Source of the DNA: Sphingobium_A sp965228065
GTDB lineage: Bacteria > Pseudomonadota > Alphaproteobacteria > Sphingomonadales > Sphingomonadaceae
NCBI GenBank assembly: GCA_965228065.1
Contig: OZ245788.1
Location: 3,286,001-3,350,000 of the forward strand
DNA: 64,000 nucleotides
Reading direction: 5' to 3'
This document shows, one piece after another, positions 8,374-15,865 of the stretch. The notes beneath the pieces were generated by a model. It did no database searches and had not been told where the DNA came from. It saw only the letters and a program-made list of their open reading frames with translations. Each line of letters opens with the position of its first letter. The first letter of the stretch is position 1. The translations under genes were made by a program, and so were the position numbers.

Positions 8374-9242
8374 TCCTCGTCACCTCCGCCAATGGCAATC
8401 AGGGCAAAAGGCTGGTGCCGAAACTGCTCGCCGCAGGGCATCGCGTGCGCGCCTGCGTCAGGACCGAGGCCTCTGCCCAACATCTGTGTGAGCAGGGCGT
8501 CACTGAAGTGCTGGTGGGCGATCTCGCCGATCCCGGCTTCATTGCCCAAGCCGTGCGTGGCGTCGCCAGCGTATACCATATCGGCCCGACCCTGCATCCC
8601 GACGAGCGGGCGATGGGCTTCGCGATAGTCGATGCAGCACGGGCGGCGGGCGTCGGCCATTTCATATTCAGTTCTGTGCTCCACGCCATCACCACCGACC
8701 TGATCCAGCACGAGATCAAGCGCGACATCGAAGAACACCTCCTGTCCTCGGGCCTGGAGTTCATCATCCTGCAGCCGTCCAACTACATGCTGCCGCACCG
8801 TATGAAATCGGTATTCGAGGAGGATGTGTTCCGTCTGAGCTGGTCGCTGGACCGGTATCAGTCGATGGTGGATCTGGACGATGTCACTGACGTGGTTGCG
8901 CTGATCCTCGCCGACCCGCAGCGGCACGCGGCCGCGACCTATGAGTTGGTGGGTTCCGGGCGCTTCACTGCGCATGATATCGGCCGGGTGCTGTCCGACG
9001 TGCTCGGACGCGCAATCGGGGTCGAGCGCATCGATCCGGAGGCTTTCATCCGCGCGCGGCTGGGCGATCTCGATCCGGCCGCGCTCGAACATCAGCTCCG
9101 GATGAGCCGCGCGATCGCCGCGCGCTACAGCAGCCATGATTTTCTCGGCAACCCGAATGTCCTGACCTGGCTGCTCGGCCGTCAGCCGTCCAGCTTCGAG
9201 GATTTCGTGCGCAAGGAATATGCGGCCTTCCGGGCCGCATAG
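8370..9242 (+). CDS. NmrA-like NAD(P)-binding protein
   Basis: A 290-residue atypical SDR of the NmrA/isoflavone-reductase-like type. The N-terminal dinucleotide loop is VTSANGNQGKRLV, followed by GVASVYHIGP, HFIFSSVLHA and the substrate-side region ILQPSNYMLP. Family members are NADPH-dependent reductases (quinone or double-bond reduction) or redox sensors. It is the last gene of the 4225-9242 operon and converges with the flavin hydroxylase at 9249, leaving only 6 bp between stops. Specific role unknown. Confidence 0.75.
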   Translation: MILVTSANGNQGKRLVPKLLAAGHRVRACVRTEASAQHLCEQGVTEVLVGDLADPGFIAQAVRGVASVYHIGPTLHPDERAMGFAIVDAARAAGVGHFIFSSVLHAITTDLIQHEIKRDIEEHLLSSGLEFIILQPSNYMLPHRMKSVFEEDVFRLSWSLDRYQSMVDLDDVTDVVALILADPQRHAAATYELVGSGRFTAHDIGRVLSDVLGRAIGVERIDPEAFIRARLGDLDPAALEHQLRMSRAIAARYSSHDFLGNPNVLTWLLGRQPSSFEDFVRKEYAAFRAA

Positions 9243-9248
9243 ACATTT

Positions 9249-10808
9249 TTACTCCGCCAGCGCGACCGCGGCCCGAAGGTCGAGCATCTCGCCGGCAGCC
9301 GCTACCAGCGATCCGACGTCCGCCGCGGATGCGGTGCCGAACACATAGAAATCGGGGCGGACCAGCACGGCGTCCGCTCCAAGCCGATCGAACCAGCCGG
9401 CATAGCTGCCATCGAGATCGACCGTATCGCCATCGGGGCCGAAATCGGCGACGACGATGCTGATCCGCCGGATGGCCTGCCATGTCGCTGCGTTGAGCCC
9501 CGCGCCGCCGCGCAACAGCAATTGCCATCCGGTGGCGACGACATCGTCGAAAAGCCCCTCGTGCCCATCATGCCGCACGCGCCCCTGGACCGACAGATAA
9601 CCAGCACGCGAATCGTCCGCCCGAAAGGCGCCGCCATCGCCGAGCCGCGGCTCTGGCGGGGGCTTGAGCGCGAGCGCGGGGTCCTTGATCGCCGCCTTCA
9701 TATGAGCATCGCGCGCAGCGACTTCGGCGGGATCGAGCATGCAGATGATGCGCCCCATCTCGACGGCCTGGGTGATGATCTCCTGCACATGGCCGCTGCG
9801 TTCGGGGCCATAGGAGTCGAGCAGGGTTTCGGAGGCCTCTCCGCGCAGCACGGCCGCCAGGCGCCAGGCGAGCGCCATCGCGTCGCGCATGCCCGAACAC
9901 AGGCCCTGTCCGAGAAACGGCGGCATCAGATGCGCCGCGTCGCCCGCCAGCAGCACCCGGCCCGTCTTCCACTGGTCCGCCCAGCATCCCCGGAAGGTAT
10001 AGACGGTGTGGCGCTCCAGCGTCGCGTTTTCGGGGGTGATATCCCAGCGTGCGAGCAGCTTCCACGCCATCTCCGCGGTGTTGAGCTCTTCGATCGTCTC
10101 GCCCGGCAGGCGCATGAATTCCCAGCGCCGGCGGGTGGGGCCGCTGCCGACCAGTGTCGTCGGGCGGGCGGGGTCGCAATGCTGGATCACATAGGGTTTC
10201 CAGACGCGCTTCTGGTGCGGAAGCACGTCGAGGACCAGCCAGTCATAACCGAAACCGAGGTCTGTCTCGCTGACGCCAAGCAGGCTGCGCGTCGTGCTCC
10301 GCGCGCCGTCCGCCCCGATCACGTAACGCGCCTCGGCACTGATCCGGTCGCCGGGATCGTCCGTCGCGGTAAAATCGAGCGAGACGTGATCGTCATGCTG
10401 CCGGATCGCCACCAACTCGCGTCCGCGATGGATGCCGACACGCGGCGATGCCGCGAGTCGCTGATCGAGCATTCGCTCCAGATCGGGCTGGTAGAACATG
10501 TTCATCTGCGCCCAGCCCGACGAGCCGGGGCGGTTCCAGTCGATCTGCAGGATCGTTTCGCCCAGCCTGTCGAGGAACTCGTAGGTTTTGTCGGGTCCGA
10601 TCACCGGATCGAGCAGCGGCTCCATGGCAGTTGCCAGCCCAGCGCCCTGCAACTGGCGCACGATTTCGTGGTCGACTCCGCAGGCCCTGGGCAGCGGATA
10701 GAATGTCGACCAACGCTCGTAGAGGGCGACGGACAGGCCGCGCTGCTCCAGCAGCAGCGCCGCGAACAGCCCGACGGGCCCGGCGCCAACGATCGCCACA
10801 TCAATCAT
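9249..10808 (-). CDS. FAD-dependent aromatic hydroxylase, MhpA-like
   Basis: A 519-residue class A flavoprotein monooxygenase of the 3-(3-hydroxyphenyl)propionate hydroxylase (MhpA) type. FAD motifs in order: VAIVGAGPVGL near residue 5, the middle GADGARSTTRSLLG, and GRVLLAGDAAHLMPPFLGQGLCSGMRDA. A C-terminal thioredoxin-like domain follows, as in MhpA relatives. Such enzymes ortho-hydroxylate phenols to catechols with NAD(P)H and O2, feeding an extradiol dioxygenase. The ATG is at 10808. It is transcribed divergently from the cupin gene at 10990, probably from a promoter whose spacer is a palindromic operator (10921-10948). Confidence 0.85.
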   Translation of the reverse strand: MIDVAIVGAGPVGLFAALLLEQRGLSVALYERWSTFYPLPRACGVDHEIVRQLQGAGLATAMEPLLDPVIGPDKTYEFLDRLGETILQIDWNRPGSSGWAQMNMFYQPDLERMLDQRLAASPRVGIHRGRELVAIRQHDDHVSLDFTATDDPGDRISAEARYVIGADGARSTTRSLLGVSETDLGFGYDWLVLDVLPHQKRVWKPYVIQHCDPARPTTLVGSGPTRRRWEFMRLPGETIEELNTAEMAWKLLARWDITPENATLERHTVYTFRGCWADQWKTGRVLLAGDAAHLMPPFLGQGLCSGMRDAMALAWRLAAVLRGEASETLLDSYGPERSGHVQEIITQAVEMGRIICMLDPAEVAARDAHMKAAIKDPALALKPPPEPRLGDGGAFRADDSRAGYLSVQGRVRHDGHEGLFDDVVATGWQLLLRGGAGLNAATWQAIRRISIVVADFGPDGDTVDLDGSYAGWFDRLGADAVLVRPDFYVFGTASAADVGSLVAAAGEMLDLRAAVALAE

Positions 10809-10900
10809 AAACGCTTCTTCCTCACCCGACGTCTGTTGATTTCGCGACGGATCCGCTCGGCAGCCAGACCGGGGTCTCCGGCAGACTCTCCAAACGGCGC

Positions 10901-10970
10901 TTGACCATCACGCGCATCGAATACTAAGTCACCATGTGACCTTGTCAATGGTCAGGTCGCTTTCGTGACC
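10901..10970. promoter_or_regulatory. Divergent promoter with palindromic operator
   Basis: For the minus strand, a consensus -35 TTGACA (complement of 10943-10948) and a -10 TAGTAT (complement of 10921-10926) stand 16 bp apart. The spacer holds AAGTCACCATGTGACCTT (10926-10943), an inverted repeat with GTCAC-CAT-GTGAC at its centre. A weaker plus-strand promoter may use TTGACC at 10901-10906. A looser related palindrome, GGTCGC...GTGACC, lies at 10955-10970. A protein bound at the central site would block the minus-strand promoter directly. Confidence 0.6.
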
Positions 10971-10989
10971 CGTCGGTGGAGGATCAGCT

Positions 10990-11334
10990 ATGGAAGTGGT
11001 CAGATTTGCGGATGCTCCGCTTTATACCGCGCCCGGTCATGAAGAGGTGGTGGCGCGCCGGCTTCAGGGCGGGGAGGCCAGTTCGGCTGGCTTCGCAATG
11101 GTCGGTCATTCGACATTTCCCGACGGCGCGATCATTCCGATGGACACGGGGACATTCAGCAAGGTCTATGTGGTGACCGAGGGCGCGCTCGTGATCGAGC
11201 AGGGAGATGGTGTTCGGCACGTGCTGCAGGTGGGAGACAGCATCCATGTCGCGGCGGGCGAGGCACGCGCGGTCCTGAACGAGAGCGGCGGACCCGCGGC
11301 GATGCTCGTCGTCACACCCCCGCCGGCGCGCTGA
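10990..11334 (+). CDS. Cupin-domain protein
   Basis: A 114-residue single-domain cupin (central GTFSKVYVVTEGALVIEQGDGVRHVLQVGDSIHVAAGEARAVLNE). The two conserved cupin stretches are recognisable, but the usual metal-binding histidines of motif 1 are not obvious, so it may be a non-metal or regulatory cupin. It has a strong ribosome site (GGTGGAGG) before the ATG at 10990. It is the first gene of a unit that continues with an alpha/beta hydrolase and a VOC dioxygenase. Function unknown. Confidence 0.75.
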   Translation: MEVVRFADAPLYTAPGHEEVVARRLQGGEASSAGFAMVGHSTFPDGAIIPMDTGTFSKVYVVTEGALVIEQGDGVRHVLQVGDSIHVAAGEARAVLNESGGPAAMLVVTPPPAR

Positions 11335-11351
11335 GGCGGGATTCCACGGAA

Positions 11352-12200
11352 ATGCTCTCGTCCGAGCGGTATTCGCTGTTGCTTGCGCCTGAAGCGGGAG
11401 AGGTGCGGGCGCTGGTGGTGGAACTGCATGGCAGCGGCCTCGACGTGCCGCGGCAACGGTCGATGAGCGGACTGTCCGACCAGCTGCTCCTGCGCGGTTT
11501 CGCGGTGCTGATGCCGCAGGGGGCGATACCCTTTCATATGATGCCCGAACTGGCACCGGGCTTCGCCTGGAACATTCCGGGCGCGCCGCTGCCGGGCAGG
11601 TCGCAACCCGAGGATTTCGCGCATGATGATCTCGGGTGGATCGAGTCTCTCGTGCAGGATTCCCTGTCGAAGCTGGGGCGGACCGAAGCGCCGCTGTTCC
11701 TCGTTGGCTATTCGGGCGGTGCCCGCCTTGCGTCCCATCTGTTGGTCAAGGGACGGCTGCCCTGGACCGCCGCTGGACTGGTCGGGGGGCTGCGTCCGGT
11801 TGAGGACGGCGATCGTGCGCCTCCACCGACACTGACATTCCACGGTCTCGAGGATCGGGTGAACCTCTATGAGGGTAGCGGCGAGCGCCGCTGGAGCATC
11901 GGCGTGGACGAGGCTGGCGATCGTTATGCGGTGGCGCAGGCCTGCCTTCCCGGCTTTCACGAAACACCGGTCTCCGGTGGGCGCCGGCGCGTCTATTCGT
12001 CGGTCGAGCACCGGGAGATGCTGACATTGCTGGCGGTTTCGGGAGGCGCGCACGCGTGGCCCGGCAGTTCCGATCCCGAACATCTGCGAACATTCGGCCC
12101 GGCAGGCATCGGTGTCGATGCCTCGGGAATGATCGCCGACTTCTTCGTGCGGCAGCTTGCGGAGCGGCCACACCCGGCATTCGAGCAAAAGGAAGCATAG
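11352..12200 (+). CDS. Alpha/beta hydrolase, PHB-depolymerase/LpqC-like esterase
   Basis: A 282-residue alpha/beta-hydrolase. The strand-turn opening VELHGSGLDVP (oxyanion HG), the nucleophile elbow LVGYSGGARLASHLL (Ser near 121) and a late HAWPG containing the likely catalytic His are visible. The layout resembles LpqC/feruloyl-esterase/poly(3-hydroxybutyrate) depolymerase-like proteins. No signal peptide is seen, so it is probably cytoplasmic. It starts 17 bp after the cupin and ends immediately before the VOC gene. It may hydrolyse an ester or a ring-fission product; the substrate is not evident. Confidence 0.75.
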   Translation: MLSSERYSLLLAPEAGEVRALVVELHGSGLDVPRQRSMSGLSDQLLLRGFAVLMPQGAIPFHMMPELAPGFAWNIPGAPLPGRSQPEDFAHDDLGWIESLVQDSLSKLGRTEAPLFLVGYSGGARLASHLLVKGRLPWTAAGLVGGLRPVEDGDRAPPPTLTFHGLEDRVNLYEGSGERRWSIGVDEAGDRYAVAQACLPGFHETPVSGGRRRVYSSVEHREMLTLLAVSGGAHAWPGSSDPEHLRTFGPAGIGVDASGMIADFFVRQLAERPHPAFEQKEA

Positions 12201-12201
12201 G

Positions 12202-13134
12202 ATGGGCATTCGCGTATTGCAGCCGGCCTATATGCAATATCGGCACGCATCGCTGGCGGAGGCCGAGCGGTTCCTCACCGACTTCGGCTTCGTGCTTTGC
12301 GGGCGCGAGGACGGCGCGCTTTATTTTCGTGGCGTAGCGGCCGACGGCTATTGCTATGTCGCCCACGAAGGGGCGCCGGAGTTCGTCTCCGGCGCTTTCG
12401 AGGTCGCGGATCTGGCGGTGCTCGAAGAAGCATCGCGAACCATCGAGGGTGCTTCCGCCGCCCGGCCTCTGCCCGGGCCGCAGGGCGGTGCTTATGTCGA
12501 ACTGCGCGATCCCGACGGATTCCGCATCGATCTCGTCGCCGGCCGGACTCCGCTCGAGCCGCTCGCCGAGACGAGCGCGGCGGTGTTCAACTTCGGTGAC
12601 CGCAAGCAACGGTTCGGCCAGTTCCAGCGCTTCGATCGGGGGGCCGCACGCGTCCGCCGGCTCGGCCATTTCGGGTTCAACGTGAGCAGCTTCGCGAAGA
12701 GCTTCGCCTGGTATCGCGACGCGCTCGGCATGGTCGCGTCGGATACGCTGCACGCCGGGCCTGAAGACCAGGACATCGCCGCCTTCATGCGCGTCGCACA
12801 GGGCGAGCAATGGGTCGATCACCACAGCGTCTTCTTCCTCGAATCGCCCGTCACTCATGTCCATCACTGTTCGTTCGAGGTGCAGGACGCGGACGAGGTG
12901 ATGATGGGCAGCGAGTGGCTGAAGGCTCAGGGCTGGCAGCAATTCTGGGGCGTCGGACGACATATCCTGGGAAGCCAGATCTTCGATTATTGGCGCGACT
13001 GTTCCGGTTTCATGATCGAGCATTATGCCGATGGCGACATCCTGACCGAGGATCATCAGACGGAGCGCCACAACGTCGCGGACGAAGCGCTATCCGTTTG
13101 GGGGCCGCCGCCGCCGGCCGATTTTCTGGACTGA
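12202..13134 (+). CDS. Extradiol dioxygenase, VOC fold
   Basis: A 310-residue two-domain VOC protein. The C-terminal domain has iron ligands His156 (RLGHFGFNV), His222 (HVHHCSFEV) and Glu273 (FMIEHY), plus His207/208 (WVDHHSVFF) at the acid-base position. The stretch WGVGRHILGSQIFDYWRD is shared nearly word for word with the dioxygenase at 27605, so the two are subfamily members. It should cleave a catechol-type ring with O2. The ATG at 12202, just after the preceding stop, is chosen over the longer frame because the VOC fold starts there. Last gene of the 10990-13134 operon. Confidence 0.82.
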   Translation: MGIRVLQPAYMQYRHASLAEAERFLTDFGFVLCGREDGALYFRGVAADGYCYVAHEGAPEFVSGAFEVADLAVLEEASRTIEGASAARPLPGPQGGAYVELRDPDGFRIDLVAGRTPLEPLAETSAAVFNFGDRKQRFGQFQRFDRGAARVRRLGHFGFNVSSFAKSFAWYRDALGMVASDTLHAGPEDQDIAAFMRVAQGEQWVDHHSVFFLESPVTHVHHCSFEVQDADEVMMGSEWLKAQGWQQFWGVGRHILGSQIFDYWRDCSGFMIEHYADGDILTEDHQTERHNVADEALSVWGPPPPADFLD

Positions 13135-13300
13135 CGGTCGAGGGCGGCGAGCCGATTTCGTATTCTTGAAATGACGCGCTCCACCAAGCCCGGTTTCTAA
13201 ATTCTCCCTTGATCGCAATCCGATGGCTGGGCTGCGCGGCAAGCTTGAGCTGCATGGCCTCGTCGCCCGCACCTGCGCTTCCGTGGATCGTCAAAAACAA

Positions 13301-13340
13301 CGCTTGACGAGATTAAGACACCAAGTCACTTTACATCAAA
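13301..13340 (+). promoter_or_regulatory. Promoter/operator module of the TonB receptor gene
   Basis: A -35-like TTGACG (13304-13309) is followed by AAGACACCAAGTCAC (13315-13329). Over 29 bp this block matches the one at 23471-23499 at 25 positions. It contains the CCAAGTCAC element shared with the sites at 4144 and 10926. A -10 is unclear (CACTTT at 17-bp spacing). It lies 26-65 bp before the ATG at 13366. The rest of the 13135-13300 gap shows no gene or clear structure. Confidence 0.5.
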
Positions 13341-13365
13341 GCCATATAAGGTCGGGAGGGGATTC

Positions 13366-15753
13366 ATGCGTAAGATCCGTGAGAAATCGAATTTGCATCA
13401 GCGGCAGCGTTCCGGTGTGCGTCGCCGCTTCATCGGCGGCTCGGCGCTGGCAATCGCGATTGCCATGCCCGGCGCTGCGCTCGCTCAGGCCACGGACGGT
13501 CAGCAGGCTGCGCCGGCCGCCGCCGAAGATCAGGCTGCGGACAGCGGTCAGCTCGTCGACATCGTCGTCACCGCGCGCCGCGTCTCGGAGCGGCTGCAGG
13601 ACATTCCCGGAAGCGTCTCCGCCATCACCGGTGACGATGTCGCCAATATGGGCTCGCTCGCCGACGTCCAGTCGAAGATGTCGGGCGTGACCTTCCAGGT
13701 CATCGGCCCGGTTCCGCTTATCGGCATCCGTGGCTTCGGCAATCGCTCGTCGGCCGGCAATCCTTCCAATTCGGCGGTGGGCATCTTCCAGGACGGCGTG
13801 TTCGTCGCGCCGACGCTGTCGACGACGATCAACCGCACCGACACCGAACGTGTCGAGGTCGCCAAGGGGCCGCAGAGCACCCTTTATGGCCGCTCCTCGT
13901 TCACCGGCGCCTTCAATATCGTGACTGCCGACCCGGCCAAGGATTTCTCGGGCTATCTCGATGTGGGTGCCGGCATGAGTGCCACCCACGGCGATACGAT
14001 GTGGCGCGCCCAGGGCGCGGTCTCGGTCCCGTTGTCGGATACCTTGTCTGTGCGCTTCTATGGTCTGGCCGAGAAGCGCGAGGGCTATGTCTATGATCCG
14101 GTGAGCGACATCCACTCCGCCGGATACGACCGTCAGGTCGGCCGGGTCAGGATCCTGTGGGAACCGAGCGACGCCGTGGCGATCCGCCTGAGCGGCATGA
14201 TCCTGCGCGACGATCTGCCGCTGCCGTTCGTGACCGCCGGCCGTGTCCGTGCACCGCTCGGCCAGTCGGTGGTCTTTGCCAATCCGATCAGCCCGGCTTC
14301 GCGGGCGGCGCTGAAGTTCGCTCCGAACGTGTGGCAAGGCCAGTTCCAGACCGAGCAGCACGGCAAGATCCGGGGCGAGCAGGTCACGCTCGATATGCGT
14401 TTCAAGACGCCTTTCGGTGAGCTTGCGTCGCTGACCGACTATCAGCACGCCACGCTGGATCCGTTCTTCTCGCTCGACAATACCCGGCTGAACTGGGCCA
14501 ACGGCTCAAGCCCCTATTATGAGAAGCGCTTCTCTCAGGAGCTTCGCGTTTCGGACAATGTCGGGCCGTGGAACTACATCTTCGGCATCTACTTCCTCCA
14601 GTCCGATGTGGATCAGGGTGGCGGCAAGATCTTCGACACGTCCAGGCCGTTCGCCAGCTTCGGTCCCGGATCGACGCAATATGATCTCGGTAATGTGAAC
14701 GCGCTGTATCAGCCCGCTTCTACCGAGACTTTCTCCTATGCAGGCTTCGGCCAGGTCGGATACGATCTCACCGACAAGCTCAACCTGAATGTGGGGCTTC
14801 GCTGGGGGCACGACCGGATCGCGGGAACCGCTGGGGTCGCCATCCGCAACCGCATCGCGAATGTCGTGATCCCGACGGTGCCGATGATCTATCGCGTCGC
14901 CAATTTCAACGCCGTCACCGGCAGCGCCAATCTCAGCTACAAGATCGCGCCCGACGTCATCGCCTATGCCAGCTATTCGAGGGGCAATTCACCAGGCGGC
15001 CTGAATGTGGGGGCCGTCGCGCGGCAGAATTTCGGTCCGCAGAATGTCGATGCGTATGAAGTGGGGCTCAAATCGCAGTTTCTCGACCGCCACCTTCAGC
15101 TGAACGTCGCGCTGTTCAACAATGAGTATAGCGGCCTTCAGCTTGCCCAGAACCTGATCATCAACGGGGCGCTCACGCCCGTCGTCACCAACGCCGCCAA
15201 GGCGCGCGGCCGTGGCGTGGACATGGATGCGACGGCGATCGTTTCCAGCAACCTCCGCTTCGGGCTGCAATATACCTACGTGAAGTCGGAGATCACCAAA
15301 TACAGCGTGCCGGCGCCGCCCTCGCCACAGGTGGACCTCACCGGCGTTCCGCTCGTGCGTTCGCCGAAGCATTCGCTCAACGGCTCGGTCACCTTCAACC
15401 AGGATATCGGACCGGGCAATCTCGAGTTCACGGTGCAGGAGAGCTATTCGTCGAGCTACACCAACGATTATCAGGGCGTGCCGGCGGGAACCGCCTATCC
15501 CGGTATCCCAGGTGTCCTGCCCGCGGGTACGACGACCAGCCAGGTGCTCGGCCTGTATCGCGTCAAGGGCTATGCGCTGACCAACATCAACACGAGTTAT
15601 AGCTGGGATAATTTCGAGATCCGCGGCTCGGTGCGCAATCTGTTCAACAAGCAATATATCGCAACAGCGCTGGCATTCGACCTGGTCACCGTGCCGCTGG
15701 AAACGCCTGGCGCGCCGAGGACCTTCGAAGCTTCGTTCAAGATCAAGTTCTGA
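13366..15753 (+). CDS. TonB-dependent outer-membrane receptor
   Basis: A 795-residue TonB-dependent transporter. It has a signal peptide (basic MRKIREK...RRRF, hydrophobic ALAIAIAMPGAALA, cleavage near AQA), a TonB box in DIVVTARR, a plug domain (ITGDDVANMGSLADV, then IRGFGNRSS) and a 22-strand barrel ending in the aromatic-terminated TFEASFKIKF. In sphingomonads such receptors import aromatic or other hydrophobic substrates. Placement between dioxygenase and hydrolase genes, and the shared promoter module, argue that it imports this pathway's substrate. A hairpin terminator follows at 15762. Confidence 0.9.
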   Translation: MRKIREKSNLHQRQRSGVRRRFIGGSALAIAIAMPGAALAQATDGQQAAPAAAEDQAADSGQLVDIVVTARRVSERLQDIPGSVSAITGDDVANMGSLADVQSKMSGVTFQVIGPVPLIGIRGFGNRSSAGNPSNSAVGIFQDGVFVAPTLSTTINRTDTERVEVAKGPQSTLYGRSSFTGAFNIVTADPAKDFSGYLDVGAGMSATHGDTMWRAQGAVSVPLSDTLSVRFYGLAEKREGYVYDPVSDIHSAGYDRQVGRVRILWEPSDAVAIRLSGMILRDDLPLPFVTAGRVRAPLGQSVVFANPISPASRAALKFAPNVWQGQFQTEQHGKIRGEQVTLDMRFKTPFGELASLTDYQHATLDPFFSLDNTRLNWANGSSPYYEKRFSQELRVSDNVGPWNYIFGIYFLQSDVDQGGGKIFDTSRPFASFGPGSTQYDLGNVNALYQPASTETFSYAGFGQVGYDLTDKLNLNVGLRWGHDRIAGTAGVAIRNRIANVVIPTVPMIYRVANFNAVTGSANLSYKIAPDVIAYASYSRGNSPGGLNVGAVARQNFGPQNVDAYEVGLKSQFLDRHLQLNVALFNNEYSGLQLAQNLIINGALTPVVTNAAKARGRGVDMDATAIVSSNLRFGLQYTYVKSEITKYSVPAPPSPQVDLTGVPLVRSPKHSLNGSVTFNQDIGPGNLEFTVQESYSSSYTNDYQGVPAGTAYPGIPGVLPAGTTTSQVLGLYRVKGYALTNINTSYSWDNFEIRGSVRNLFNKQYIATALAFDLVTVPLETPGAPRTFEASFKIKF

Positions 15754-15761
15754 TGGGGAGG

Positions 15762-15800
15762 GGGCGTGCGTGTGTCCCGACCGGGATCCGCACGCCCTTT
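15762..15800 (+). terminator. Candidate intrinsic terminator
   Basis: A perfect 9-bp stem GGGCGTGCG/CGCACGCCC (15762-15770 with 15789-15797) encloses a smaller TCCC-GACC-GGGA hairpin and is followed by only TTT. It lies 9 bp after the receptor stop codon and 66 bp before the next gene. It probably ends or attenuates receptor transcription; the short T-run makes full termination uncertain. Confidence 0.55.
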
Positions 15801-15865
15801 GGGTGTGACGCTGGTGTCGTGAGGGTAACAAGGATGCCGTCTGCAACTTCCGAAGGTGCCCTGAC

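Noticed and set aside
9522..10904. 460-codon plus-strand open frame opposite the flavin hydroxylase
   Set aside because: The opposite strand has intact FAD motifs; this frame is rich in Arg, His and Gln with no fold.
15804..15813. GGGTGTGACG resembling the 48521 repeat arm
   Set aside because: A 9-of-10 match by chance in GC-rich DNA next to a terminator hairpin; no partner arm and no gene order to support regulation.
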